NCBI RefSeq assembly: GCF_016106005.1
Contig: NZ_JACADR010000003.1
Location: 20,087 to 84,086 of the forward strand
DNA length: 64,000 nucleotides
Reading direction: 5' to 3'
Source: Roseomonas rosulenta
GTDB taxonomy: Bacteria > Pseudomonadota > Alphaproteobacteria > Acetobacterales > Acetobacteraceae
The position numbers and the translations under genes were made by a program. This document shows, one piece after another, positions 42,202 through 50,362 of the stretch. The notes below the pieces were generated by a model. That model was not told the DNA's origin, searched no databases, and saw only the letters and a list, made by a program, of their open reading frames with translations. How positions within the stretch are numbered: the stretch's first letter is position 1; every line of letters begins with the position of its first letter.

Positions 42202-43116
42202 TCATCCAGGGTCGAGCCGCGCAAAGGTCAGCTCGTGCTTGTTGTGGAAGCCGTGGAACAGCTGCGCGCCGGGAATCGCCGCGAAGGCTGCCGCGGCATC
42301 ATGGTCCGTCTCGCCCTGGAACTTCAGCGTGCAGACGATGTTGCGCGCCGCGCCCCCCTCCATCCAGCGCCGAACCAGACCCAGCAGCCGGGCCGGGTAG
42401 CAGATGATGTCCGAGAACAGCCAATCGACCGGCAGCTCCTGCCGGGGGTCCAGGCCGAAGGCGCTCTCCTGCCGGCAGGAAACGCCGGGCATGGCGGCGA
42501 TGGCGGCATCGAGCGGCGCCTTGTCCACCGCTGTGACCTGCGCTCCCAGCCTTGCGATCACCCAGGTCCAGCCGCCGGGCGCTGCGCCGAGGTCGAGGCA
42601 GGTCTCGCCCGGCCCGGGGTGCCGGCCGATCCGCGTCAGCGCCTCCCACAGCTTGAGGTAGGCGCGCGATGGCGGGCCCTCGCGGTCCTCGGCGAAGCGG
42701 ATCTCGCCATTCACGAAGGGGCTGGTCTTGGTCGGGCTGGCCAGCATCCGGTCGGGCGCCAGCAACGTCCAGGCACCCAGATGTGCCGTGGGCGCGGCTT
42801 CGGGAAAGACCAGCGGGTGGGCCCTCACCGGCGGCAGCCGCTCGGCCAGCAGGGCGGAGCGGCGGTGGTGCAGCAGCGGATAGTGCGACCAGTTGCGCTG
42901 GATGGCGCGCAGCGCGTCCGCGCCAGCCTTGACCGAGGGCACCGCGACCTCGCGCGGGTCGGTCCAGGTGTCGAGCGACCAGGCGGCGGCGACCGGGGCA
43001 TCGGGGCTGAGTGCGAGCCGGCCGTGCCAGGCGGCGATGGATGCGCCGGCGCGGCGCAGCTCCTCCGCGAGGTCCGCCTCGAATCCCTCGGCCGCCAGGT
43101 AGGCGCTTCGGATCAC
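42202..43116 (-). CDS. rlmM: RlmM-like 23S rRNA 2'-O-methyltransferase
   Basis: A 304-residue SAM-dependent methyltransferase: CLDLGAAPGGWTWVIARLGAQVTAVDKAPL is motif I with the next strand, VDWLFSDIICYPARL the catalytic Asp region and IVCTLKFQGETD the catalytic Lys region. RlmM methylates the 2'-OH of C2498 in 23S rRNA. The GTG start at 43116 overlaps the DUF423 stop (GTGA). DUF423 (YgdD) adjoins rlmM in E. coli as well. At 304 residues it is shorter than E. coli RlmM, so the orthology is likely but not proven. Confidence 0.75.
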   Translation of the reverse strand: MIRSAYLAAEGFEADLAEELRRAGASIAAWHGRLALSPDAPVAAAWSLDTWTDPREVAVPSVKAGADALRAIQRNWSHYPLLHHRRSALLAERLPPVRAHPLVFPEAAPTAHLGAWTLLAPDRMLASPTKTSPFVNGEIRFAEDREGPPSRAYLKLWEALTRIGRHPGPGETCLDLGAAPGGWTWVIARLGAQVTAVDKAPLDAAIAAMPGVSCRQESAFGLDPRQELPVDWLFSDIICYPARLLGLVRRWMEGGAARNIVCTLKFQGETDHDAAAAFAAIPGAQLFHGFHNKHELTFARLDPG

Positions 43117-43475
43117 CGCTTCAGCGCGGCCAGCGCCAGCAGCGCCCAGCCGGCCATCAGCAGCATGCCGCCGGTGGGCGCGACGGGGCCGAGCGAGGCG
43201 CCGCCCATCGCCCCCCACCACACCGCGCCGCAGAAGGCCGCGGTGCCGAGCGCGAAGGCAAGGCCGGCCAGGTGCGCGATGCGGCGCCCGCCTTCCGCCA
43301 TCAGCCCGGCCACCAGCAGCGCCGCAGCGTGCCAGCCCTGGATCATCAGCGCATTGTCCACGGCGCGGCGCTGCATGCCCTCGAACCCTGCCGGGGTACC
43401 ATGCGCGGCCCAGGCCGCGAGGCCGACGGCGACCAGCCCCGCGAGGGCACCAAGGACGAGCCAGATGCGATGCAT
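43113..43475 (-). CDS. DUF423 (YgdD/TMEM256-like) membrane protein
   Basis: A 120-residue protein with four membrane helices: LVLGALAGLVAVGLAAWAAHGTPAGFEGMQRRAVDNALMIQGWHAAALLVAG holds the family motif AHG....F..A..Y/QxxHA, and AFALGTAAFCGAVWWG and VAPTGGMLLMAGWALLALAAL the rest. Function unknown. It is translationally coupled to the RlmM-like gene. Confidence 0.9.
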   Translation of the reverse strand: MHRIWLVLGALAGLVAVGLAAWAAHGTPAGFEGMQRRAVDNALMIQGWHAAALLVAGLMAEGGRRIAHLAGLAFALGTAAFCGAVWWGAMGGASLGPVAPTGGMLLMAGWALLALAALKR

Positions 43476-43494
43476 GGCGGCGGGCTTACGCCCG

Positions 43495-43776
43495 TCACGC
43501 CCGGCTGAACAGCCGGCGAATGCGCTCGGCCGCGCCGGCCATGCGCCGGCCGAGCGAGGCTTCCAGTTCCTCGACCTTTGCGACGTGCTGCGGCCAGCGC
43601 CCGGCCACCCAACCCCAGCGCTGCGCCGCCCAGATGTGCTGGTCGCGCAGGATGAAGACGCCGAGTGCGAGGAACAGGAAGCCCTGGAGGAAGGGCAGCA
43701 CCAGGCCGAGTACGCCGAGCACGAGAAGCGTCCAACCCGCAGCCTTGCGGGAGAGAGAGGGGCGTAGGATGACCAT
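43495..43776 (-). CDS. Small two-helix membrane protein (PGPGW-like)
   Basis: A 93-residue protein. AAGWTLLVLGVLGLVLPFLQGFLFLALGVFIL forms two helices, followed by a cytoplasmic helix rich in charge. The layout resembles PGPGW-domain proteins although the PGPGW signature reads PFLQG. ATG 43776 is preferred to 43827 because hydrophobic residues start soon after. No function is known. Confidence 0.7.
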   Translation of the reverse strand: MVILRPSLSRKAAGWTLLVLGVLGLVLPFLQGFLFLALGVFILRDQHIWAAQRWGWVAGRWPQHVAKVEELEASLGRRMAGAAERIRRLFSRA

Positions 43777-43829
43777 GGCCGCGCAGATGGTCTGGTGGTG
43801 GGGCCGCTGCAAGCGCCGGGCGATCACGT

Positions 43830-43854
43830 CTCCGCCGGGACCGCGCCGGCGGAG
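43830..43854. terminator. Hairpin downstream of the lipoamide dehydrogenase gene
   Basis: Perfect 9-bp arms CTCCGCCGG (43830-43838) and CCGGCGGAG (43846-43854) enclose a 7-base loop, about 85 bases beyond the minus-strand lpdA stop. There is no T-run, so it may stop transcription with Rho or serve only as RNA stabiliser. Confidence 0.45.
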
Positions 43855-43939
43855 GGCGCCGAAGCCGGCCTCCCCGGAAGGTGGCGCAGCGCGGTGGATC
43901 GCGCAGGAGACCGCAGCGCGCGACGCCCGCGGTCGGGGA

Positions 43940-45331
43940 TCAGATGTGCAGCGGCTTGTCCCAGGCCGCCATCGCCGCCTCCTTCACCGCCTCGTTCAGC
44001 GAGGGGTGGGCGTGGCTGATGCGCGCGATGTCCTCGGCCGAGGCGCCGAACTCGATCGCCATAGCGATCTCGGCGATCAGGGTGCCTGCATCGGGGCCGA
44101 TGATGTGCGCGCCGAGCACCCGGTCGGTTGCCTTGTCCGCCAGCACCTTCACGAAGCCGTCCGTCGCACCCATCGCGCGCGCACGGCCATTCGCCATGAA
44201 GGGGAACTTGCCGACCTTGTAGGCCACGCCCGCGGCCTTGAGCGATTCCTCGGTGGCGCCGACCGAGGCCACCTCGGGCCAGGTGTAGACCACGCCGGGA
44301 ATGGCATCGTAGTTGATGTGCGGCTTCTGTCCGGCGAGCATCTCGGCCAGCGCATAGCCCTCGTCCTCGGCCTTGTGCGCCAGCATCGCGCCCGCGATGG
44401 CGTCGCCGATGGCGTAGATGCCGGGGACGTTGGTGGCGAAATGCGCGTCGGTCCTCACCCGGCCGCGCTCGTCGAGCGCGACGCCGATCGCATCGAGCCC
44501 GAGCCCCGCGACATGCGGCCGCCGGCCGATCGCGAGCAGCACGACATCGGCGCGGATCGCCTCCGCCGCGCCGCCGGCAGCCGGTTCCACCTGCAGCGTC
44601 ACGCCATCGGCATCCACCGCCGCGCCCGTCACCTTCGACGACAGCCGGAACTTCATGCCCTGCTTCGCCAGGATGCGCTCGAACTGCTTGCGGACCTCGC
44701 CATCCATGCCGGGCAGGATGCCGTCGAGGAACTCGATCACCGTCACCTGCGCGCCCAGGCGGCGCCAGACGCTGCCCATCTCGAGCCCGATCACGCCGCC
44801 GCCGATCACCACCAGGTGGCCCGGCACGGCGTCCAGCTCCAGCGCGCCGGTGGAGGTGACGATGCGCTTCTCATCGACCTCCACGCCCCGCAGCGGCGTG
44901 GATTCCGAGCCCGTGGCGATCACGATGTGCTTCGCGGCATAGTCGGTGCCGGCGACCTGCACGACGCCCGGCGCCGTGATGCACCCTTCGCCCTTGAGCC
45001 ACGTGACCTTGTTCTTCTTGAACAGGAATTCCACGCCCTTGACGTTGGCCGAGACGACCTCCGCCTTGCGCGCCTGCATCGTCGCCAGATCAAGCGTCAC
45101 CTGCCCCACGCCGATGCCGTGCTCGGCGAAGTGCTTGCCCGCTTCCTCGAAGACCTCGGAGGAATGCAGCAGCGCCTTGGACGGGATGCAGCCGATGTTC
45201 AGGCAGGTGCCCCCCAGCGTAGCGCGCTTCTCGACGCAGGCGACCTTCATGCCGAGCTGCGCGGCCCGGATGGCGCAGACATAGCCGCCGGGGCCGGCGC
45301 CGATCACGATGACGTCGAAGGTTTCGGGCAT
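43940..45331 (-). CDS. lpdA: Dihydrolipoamide dehydrogenase
   Basis: A 463-residue E3-type flavoenzyme. FAD motif [17 protein letters not shown], redox pair in [21 protein letters not shown]-binding [28 protein letters not shown] and the C-terminal catalytic [14 protein letters not shown] with its His-Glu are intact, unlike the related enzyme at 14989. It oxidises dihydrolipoamide in 2-oxoacid dehydrogenase or glycine cleavage complexes. No E1/E2 genes are in view on either side, so the partner complex is elsewhere. Confidence 0.95.
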   Translation of the reverse strand: MPETFDVIVIGAGPGGYVCAIRAAQLGMKVACVEKRATLGGTCLNIGCIPSKALLHSSEVFEEAGKHFAEHGIGVGQVTLDLATMQARKAEVVSANVKGVEFLFKKNKVTWLKGEGCITAPGVVQVAGTDYAAKHIVIATGSESTPLRGVEVDEKRIVTSTGALELDAVPGHLVVIGGGVIGLEMGSVWRRLGAQVTVIEFLDGILPGMDGEVRKQFERILAKQGMKFRLSSKVTGAAVDADGVTLQVEPAAGGAAEAIRADVVLLAIGRRPHVAGLGLDAIGVALDERGRVRTDAHFATNVPGIYAIGDAIAGAMLAHKAEDEGYALAEMLAGQKPHINYDAIPGVVYTWPEVASVGATEESLKAAGVAYKVGKFPFMANGRARAMGATDGFVKVLADKATDRVLGAHIIGPDAGTLIAEIAMAIEFGASAEDIARISHAHPSLNEAVKEAAMAAWDKPLHI

Positions 45332-45498
45332 GGATCGGGGGTCCTGAGGCTGGAGGCGCGGATTTGCGGGCGGAAACTGCCCCCGCGGCCGGCCGGGATC
45401 AAGCGCAGCGAAGGGCTTGGGATCGGCCGCGATCCTCCTCTATCCTGCCCCGCATGGGCAGGCGCCGGCAGATGCGCCGCCCCGAGGAGGAACACCGC

Positions 45499-46497
45499 AT
45501 GCCTGTCCGGGACACCAACGCCCCCCATCCGCCCCGCCGCCTGGTGCTGGCCGCCGGCGCCGCCGCGCTGGCCGCGCCAAGCCTCGCGCGCGCGCAGGGG
45601 CGCTTCCCGGACCGGCCGATCCAGCTCGTGGTGCCCTGGCCGGCGGGCGGGTCGGCCGACATCCAGCTGCGTTCGATCGGCGACATTGCCGCGCGTGCGC
45701 TCGGGCACCCCGTGGTGGTGCAGAACCGACCCGGGGCAGGGGGCACCCTGGGCCCGCTCAGCGTTGCTCAGCAGGCGCGCCCGGACGGGCATACGCTGAC
45801 GCAGATGCACCTGTCGGTGCTGCGCCGGCCCTGGATGATGCGCACGCCGGGATGGGACCCGGTCGCCGACTTCACCCACATCATCGGCATGACCGGCTGG
45901 CTGTTCGGTTGCGCGGTGAAGTCCGACAACCGCTTCCGCACCTGGCAGGAGATGATCGCCTTCGCCCGCGCCAATCCGGGCAGGCTCACCTACACGACAT
46001 CCGGCATCGGCACGACCAATCACCTGGCGATGGAAACCATCCAGGAGAAGGAGGGCGTGCAGCTGACCCACGTGCCCTATCGCGGGTCGAACGAGGCAGT
46101 GACGGCCGTGCTCGGCGGCCAGGTGGACATGGTCTGCGACAGCTCCACCTGGGCGCCCTTCGTCGAGAACAACCAGATGCGCGCGCTCTCGGTCTGGACC
46201 GCGGAACGCGTGCCGCGCTTCCCCACCGTGCCGACGCTGAAGGAACTCGGCTACGACCTGGTGGTCACCTCCCCCTATGGCGTGAGCGGCCCCAAGGGCA
46301 TGGACGAGGGCGTGGTGCGCGTGCTGCACGACGCGATGCGCGACGCGCTCATGACCCCCGAGAACGCCGAGGTGCGCGCGCGCTTCGACATGCCGCTGGT
46401 CTACCAGGACACCCAGACCTACCGCGCCTTCATTGCCGAGCGCGTGGACTACGAGAAGGCCATGGTGCGCCGTCTCAACCTGAGCCTCGACGGCTGA
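45499..46497 (+). CDS. Bug/TctC-type substrate-binding protein (first of tandem pair)
   Basis: A 332-residue periplasmic binding protein. Signal RRLVLAAGAAALAAPSLARAQ, then FPDRPIQLVVPWPAGGSADIQLRSIGDIAA, VVQNRPGAGGTLGP, PDGHTLTQMHLSV, LTYTTSGIGTTNHLAM, THVPYRGSNEAVTAVLGGQVDMV, VWTAERVPRFPTVPTLKELGYDLVVTSPYGVSGPKGMDEG. GAGGAGGAACACCGC precedes ATG 45499. It is followed by a paralogue 10 bases later; no TctA/B genes are near. Confidence 0.92.
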   Translation: MPVRDTNAPHPPRRLVLAAGAAALAAPSLARAQGRFPDRPIQLVVPWPAGGSADIQLRSIGDIAARALGHPVVVQNRPGAGGTLGPLSVAQQARPDGHTLTQMHLSVLRRPWMMRTPGWDPVADFTHIIGMTGWLFGCAVKSDNRFRTWQEMIAFARANPGRLTYTTSGIGTTNHLAMETIQEKEGVQLTHVPYRGSNEAVTAVLGGQVDMVCDSSTWAPFVENNQMRALSVWTAERVPRFPTVPTLKELGYDLVVTSPYGVSGPKGMDEGVVRVLHDAMRDALMTPENAEVRARFDMPLVYQDTQTYRAFIAERVDYEKAMVRRLNLSLDG

Positions 46498-46507
46498 GGG
46501 GGCGGCA

Positions 46508-47473
46508 ATGATCGCACGTCGCATCCTGCTGGCCGGCGCCGCGCTGCCGGTCCTGGCACGGCCTTCGCTCGGCCAGGGGCGCTTCCCGAACCGGCCGGTC
46601 CGCTTCCTGATCCCCTGGGCGCCGGGCGGCACGCTCGACGGCTTCATGCGGCTGCAGGCCGAGATGTTCCAGCGCGAATTCGGCCAGGCGCTGATCATCG
46701 AGAACCAGCCCGGCGCGCGCGGCACGCGCTCCGCCATCCAGCTGGTCACGCAGTCGCGCCCGGATGGCTACACCATCGCGCACCACCACCTCTCGGTGAT
46801 CCGCCACCCCTTCCTGACGACGCGGCCGACCTGGCATCCGGTGAACGACTTCACGTACATCATGCAGCAATCGGGCTTCGTCTTCGGCCATGTGGTGCAC
46901 CCGGCCTCGGGCTGGAACACGCTCGCCGAGATGTGGGCGGCGGCGCGCGCACGGCCCGGCCAGCTTTCCTACGGCACTTCGGGCATCGCGACGTCGAACC
47001 ACCTGGCGCAGGAGGAGCTGTGCGAGAGGGAAGGCGTGCAGATGATCCACGTCCCCTATCGCGGCACCAGCGAGAACATCACCGCGGTGCTGGCGCGGCA
47101 GCTCGACGTCATCGCCAATTCCAACGCCTGGCAGCCGAATGTGGAAGCGGGGCAACTGAAGCTGCTTGCGGTGTGGACGCGCGAGCGGCTGCGCGCTTTC
47201 CCGGATGTGCCGACGCTGCAGGACCTCGGCTACGGCATGGTCGTCACCTCCCCTTATGGCGTGGCCGGCCCCAAGGGCATTGACCCGGAGGTGACGGAAT
47301 GGCTGCACCAGGCCTTCCGCAAGATGCAGACCAGCGATGCGATCCAGGCCTACATGCAGCGCAACGACATGCCGGACGAATACCTCGGCCCCGCCGACTA
47401 CACCGCCTTCGCGCGGGAGCGCTCGGTCTATGAGGAGCGCATGGTGAAGCGGCTCAACCTCAGCATCGACTGA
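46508..47473 (+). CDS. Bug/TctC-type substrate-binding protein (second of tandem pair)
   Basis: A 321-residue paralogue of the preceding protein, with RFPNRPVRFLIPWAPGGTLDGFMRLQAEMF, ENQPGARGTRSAIQLV, PDGYTIAHHHLSVIRHPFL, YGTSGIATSNHLAQEEL and HVPYRGTSENITAVLARQLDVIA. Both share the SPYGV(A/S)GPKG ending region. The pair is a tandem duplication, about half identical by eye. A hairpin at 47482-47504 follows its stop. Confidence 0.92.
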   Translation: MIARRILLAGAALPVLARPSLGQGRFPNRPVRFLIPWAPGGTLDGFMRLQAEMFQREFGQALIIENQPGARGTRSAIQLVTQSRPDGYTIAHHHLSVIRHPFLTTRPTWHPVNDFTYIMQQSGFVFGHVVHPASGWNTLAEMWAAARARPGQLSYGTSGIATSNHLAQEELCEREGVQMIHVPYRGTSENITAVLARQLDVIANSNAWQPNVEAGQLKLLAVWTRERLRAFPDVPTLQDLGYGMVVTSPYGVAGPKGIDPEVTEWLHQAFRKMQTSDAIQAYMQRNDMPDEYLGPADYTAFARERSVYEERMVKRLNLSID

Positions 47474-47481
47474 TATGGTGC

Positions 47482-47504
47482 GCACGAAGGTTTCACCTTC
47501 GTGC
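47482..47504. terminator. Hairpin after the tandem Bug genes
   Basis: Perfect 10-bp arms GCACGAAGGT (47482-47491) and ACCTTCGTGC (47495-47504) enclose TTC, 9 bases after the stop at 47473. It is followed by C-rich sequence instead of a T-run. It is also the first part of interspersed repeat copy 2. Confidence 0.55.
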
Positions 47505-47572
47505 CCCTCAATTGGCGGGCGGGCCGCATTCGCGGCCTCGCCCCTTCGGGCCGCAGGTCGGAACTTCGTGCG
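47482..47572 (+). repeat. Interspersed repeat copy 2
   Basis: The copy reads GAAGGTTTCACCTTC, CGGGCGGGCCGCATTCG, then CTTCGGGCCGCAGGTCGG and CTTCGTGCGC. Each block has a counterpart at 41629-41793 on the other strand. Its sub-blocks are internally palindromic (GGCCGC/GCGGCC), REP-like. It sits between convergent transcription units. Confidence 0.6.
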
Positions 47573-47618
47573 CTGGGTATGAGCGCAGCGGCGGCCCGCT
47601 CATGGCAGGCCGCCCCGC

Positions 47619-48956
47619 TCACGCCGGCAGCCGCACCCGGGCGCGCAACCCGCCGAGCGGGCTGTCCTCCAGCACGATGTCGCCGCCATGCGCGCGCGCG
47701 ATGTCGCGCGCGATAGCGAGGCCCAGCCCCGTGCCGCCGGCGGAGAAGGTCGCGAAGGGCTTGAAGGCCTCCTCGCGCGCCTCCTCGGGGATGCCGGGGC
47801 CGTCGTCATCCACCGTGACCACGGCCCAGGCGCCGGAATCGCCGCGCGGCACGCGGGTCAGCGCCACCGCGATCCGCCGCGCATGCTTGCGCGCGTTATC
47901 GAGGAGGTTGCCCAGGCAGCGCCGGAGTGCGTCGGCGCGCACCGCAAGCACGAGCGGGTCGGCCGGCACGTCGAGCTCCACGAGCGCCCCATCGCGCCGC
48001 GCCTTGGCCGCGGCCTCGCCCACCAGCTCGCCGAGGTCGGCGGGGGCGGCCTGCTCCAGCCCCTCGCCGCGGGCGAAGGCGAGGTAGGCGGCGATCAGCC
48101 GGTCCATCTCCTCGACATCCTGCGTCATCGCAGCGGCGTCGTCCTGCACCGATCCGGGCAGCATCGCGAGGCCGAGGCGCAGGCGCGTCAGCGGCGTGCG
48201 CAGGTCGTGGCTGATGCCCGCCAGCATCTCGGTGCGGCTCTCGACGAAGCGGCGGATGCGCCCCTGCATGGAATTGAAGGCGACCGCCGCCTGGCGCGCC
48301 TCCGCCGGGCCCTCGGGCTTCATCGGCCCGATGTCGCGCCCGCGCCCGAAGGCTTCGGCCGCCTCCGCCAGCCGGCGGATCGCGCGCACCTGGTTCTTCA
48401 TGAACAGTGCCGCGACCAGGAACAGCAGCAGCGAGGACCCCACAACCCAGATCACGAACAGGTACAGCGTGCCGCTGAACAGCCGCTTGCGCGCAGCCTC
48501 GGCATGCAGCACGCCGTCGGGCAGCTGCACCCGGATGATCACGCTGCGCGGGTCGGACTGCCAGTCGGTGTCGAAGGGCAGGCGCACGCGTTCGCGCATC
48601 GCGTCCTCGAGATCCTCCTCGAGAGGCAGCAGCGGCAGCGAGGCCGGACGGCTGAAGGTGGGGCCGAGCACCGCACCTGGCTCGAAGGCCAGCGAGAGGT
48701 CGAGCCGCCAGGCCGCCTCGCGGAAGATCCAGCCACGCTCCTCCTCGCGCGGGTGGCGCGCGAGAAGCTCCACCACCATCGCGACATCGCCGGCCACCGC
48801 ACCGGCCAGGCGGCGCGAGATGACATCGAGGTGGCTTCCGTAGAACAGGTAGAGCGCGATGATCTGCACCGCGACCAGCGGCACCAGGATGATCAGCAGC
48901 GCCCGGCCGAGCAGGCCGCGCGGCACCAGGTAGCGCAGCAGGGACGGCGTGGTCAT
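47619..48956 (-). CDS. Sensor histidine kinase (EnvZ-like)
   Basis: A 445-residue membrane kinase: helix LLGRALLIILVPLVAVQIIALYLFYGS, a periplasmic domain of about 100 residues, helix LYLFVIWVVGSSLLLFLVAALF, HAMP region, dimerisation/phosphorylation ISHDLRTPLTRLRLGLAML (His in ISHDLRTPL), N-box LLDNARKHARRIAVAL, VDDDGPGIPEEARE and GTGLGLAIARDIARAHGG. It is encoded 22 bases after the response regulator and should be its kinase. The stimulus is unknown. Confidence 0.93.
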   Translation of the reverse strand: MTTPSLLRYLVPRGLLGRALLIILVPLVAVQIIALYLFYGSHLDVISRRLAGAVAGDVAMVVELLARHPREEERGWIFREAAWRLDLSLAFEPGAVLGPTFSRPASLPLLPLEEDLEDAMRERVRLPFDTDWQSDPRSVIIRVQLPDGVLHAEAARKRLFSGTLYLFVIWVVGSSLLLFLVAALFMKNQVRAIRRLAEAAEAFGRGRDIGPMKPEGPAEARQAAVAFNSMQGRIRRFVESRTEMLAGISHDLRTPLTRLRLGLAMLPGSVQDDAAAMTQDVEEMDRLIAAYLAFARGEGLEQAAPADLGELVGEAAAKARRDGALVELDVPADPLVLAVRADALRRCLGNLLDNARKHARRIAVALTRVPRGDSGAWAVVTVDDDGPGIPEEAREEAFKPFATFSAGGTGLGLAIARDIARAHGGDIVLEDSPLGGLRARVRLPA

Positions 48957-48978
48957 GCGGGCAGGGCCGGGCGCAACC

Positions 48979-49686
48979 TCACGGCCCCGGCCTCAGCACG
49001 TAGCCGCGATGTCGCACGGTCTGGATGAAGCGTGGTTCGCGCGGGTCAGTCTCGACCTTGCGGCGCAGGCGCGTGACCTGCACGTCGATGGCACGCTCGC
49101 CGGCCTCGGGCGTGCCGAGGGCGGCGCCGATCTCCTCGCGGCTCAGCACCTCGCCCATGCGGCGCGCGAGCGCCTGGAGCAGCGAGGCCTCGCCGCCGGT
49201 GAGCCGCACGATTCCCTCGGGGCCGCGCAGTTCGGCGCGGTCCACGTCGAACCAGCGCAGGCCGAGCTGGACCGGCGCGCTGTGCTGCGCGGGGGCGGGC
49301 AGGGGCGCGGCGCGGCGCAGGATGGTGCGGATGCGCAGCGCGAGCTCACGCGGATCGAAGGGCTTGGCCAGGTAGTCGTCGACGCCGGTCTCGAAGCCCG
49401 AGATGCGGTCCTCCGGCGCGCCGCGCGCGGTCAGCATCAGGATCGGCACCTCGTTGCCGTCGCCGCGCAGGGATTCGGTCAGCGACAGGCCGGATTCGCC
49501 GGGCATCATCACGTCGAGCACGAGCAGGTCGAACATCATCGCCGAGATGGCGCGTCGCGCGGCCGCGGCGTCCGCAACCGCAGTGACGCGGAAGCCCTGC
49601 TCGGTCAGGAAGCGCTGCAGCAGGTCGCGCAGGCGGGCGTCGTCGTCCACCACCAGCAGGTGCGCCGTCTCGGTGGTCGTGTTCAT
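48979..49686 (-). CDS. petR: OmpR-type response regulator (PetR-like)
   Basis: A 235-residue regulator. The receiver has HLLVVDDDARLRDLLQRFL, LLVLDVMMPGESGLSL (phospho-Asp in LDVMMP), ILMLTARG and DDYLAKPFDPREL (Lys). The C-terminal winged helix has LTGGEASLLQALARRMGEVLSREEI and VQVTRLRRKVETDPREPRFIQTVRHRGYVLRPGP. It overlaps the MarR gene (ATGA). The order MarR, OmpR-type regulator, near branched-chain aminotransferase parallels petP-petR in Rhodobacter; the symbol is by this analogy. Confidence 0.85.
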   Translation of the reverse strand: MNTTTETAHLLVVDDDARLRDLLQRFLTEQGFRVTAVADAAAARRAISAMMFDLLVLDVMMPGESGLSLTESLRGDGNEVPILMLTARGAPEDRISGFETGVDDYLAKPFDPRELALRIRTILRRAAPLPAPAQHSAPVQLGLRWFDVDRAELRGPEGIVRLTGGEASLLQALARRMGEVLSREEIGAALGTPEAGERAIDVQVTRLRRKVETDPREPRFIQTVRHRGYVLRPGP

Positions 49687-50225
49687 GGTTGCGGCGGGCC
49701 TTCCAGCATCTCGAAGGCGGCGCGCGCCTGCTCGCCCATCAGGCCGCGCATGACGCGGCGGAAGCCGTCCACTGCGGCGGGGCCGGCCTCGCGATAGGCG
49801 CGCATCACCGTCTCGCGCTGGCGGTCGAACAGTCGGCGTTCGAGTGCGGCACCCTTCTCGGTCAGGGTCAGCAGGCGCTGGCGGCGGTCGGCGCGACCGG
49901 GCGCCTGCAGCACGTAGCCATCCGCGATCAGCGGGGTCAGCACGCGCCCGAGCGACTGCTTGGTGATGGCGAGGATGCCGAGCAGGTCGCCCACCGTGAT
50001 GCCCGGCCGGCGGCCTACGAAATGCAGCACACGGTGATGGGCGCGGCCCATGTTCATGCCGGCCAGGATCTCGTCGGCGCCGGCGGTGAAGTCGCGATAG
50101 CCAAAGAACAGCAGGTCCTGCGCAAGGCGGAGCTCCTCCTCCCGGAGAAACAGCAGGTTGCGCCCGGCCGGTAGCGGGGTGCGCTCCGGGGCTTCCGCGA
50201 TCTGCGCCTGGCGTGGGGCTGGCAT
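49683..50225 (-). CDS. petP: MarR family regulator (PetP-like)
   Basis: A 180-residue MarR protein. LLFFGYRDFTAGADEILAGMNMGRAHHRVLHFVGRRPGITVGDLLGILAITKQSLGRVLTPLIADGYVLQAPGRADRRQRLLTLTEKGAALE is the winged-helix MarR core. It is first in the operon with response regulator and kinase. The divergent ilvE promoter region holds a palindrome at 50249-50265, a possible autoregulatory site. The symbol follows gene order only. Confidence 0.83.
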   Translation of the reverse strand: MPAPRQAQIAEAPERTPLPAGRNLLFLREEELRLAQDLLFFGYRDFTAGADEILAGMNMGRAHHRVLHFVGRRPGITVGDLLGILAITKQSLGRVLTPLIADGYVLQAPGRADRRQRLLTLTEKGAALERRLFDRQRETVMRAYREAGPAAVDGFRRVMRGLMGEQARAAFEMLEGPPQP

Positions 50226-50248
50226 GTTCGGGCGAGGACCTCCGTTTG

Positions 50249-50265
50249 GGTCAGTATCATTGACC
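50249..50265. promoter_or_regulatory. Palindrome between marR/petP and ilvE
   Basis: GGTCA (50249-50253), 7-base spacer GTATCAT, TGACC (50261-50265). It lies 23 bases upstream of the MarR start, in the AT-richer part of the divergent intergenic region. This size and symmetry suit a MarR dimer site; the function is inferred. Confidence 0.5.
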
Positions 50266-50362
50266 GATCCGACGTGTCATTCTAACTTAGCGGCAGTTGA
50301 AGCAACAATCTTTCGTCTCGAACGCCAACCGCACGCAGAAGAAACCTGGAAGGACACGCAGC

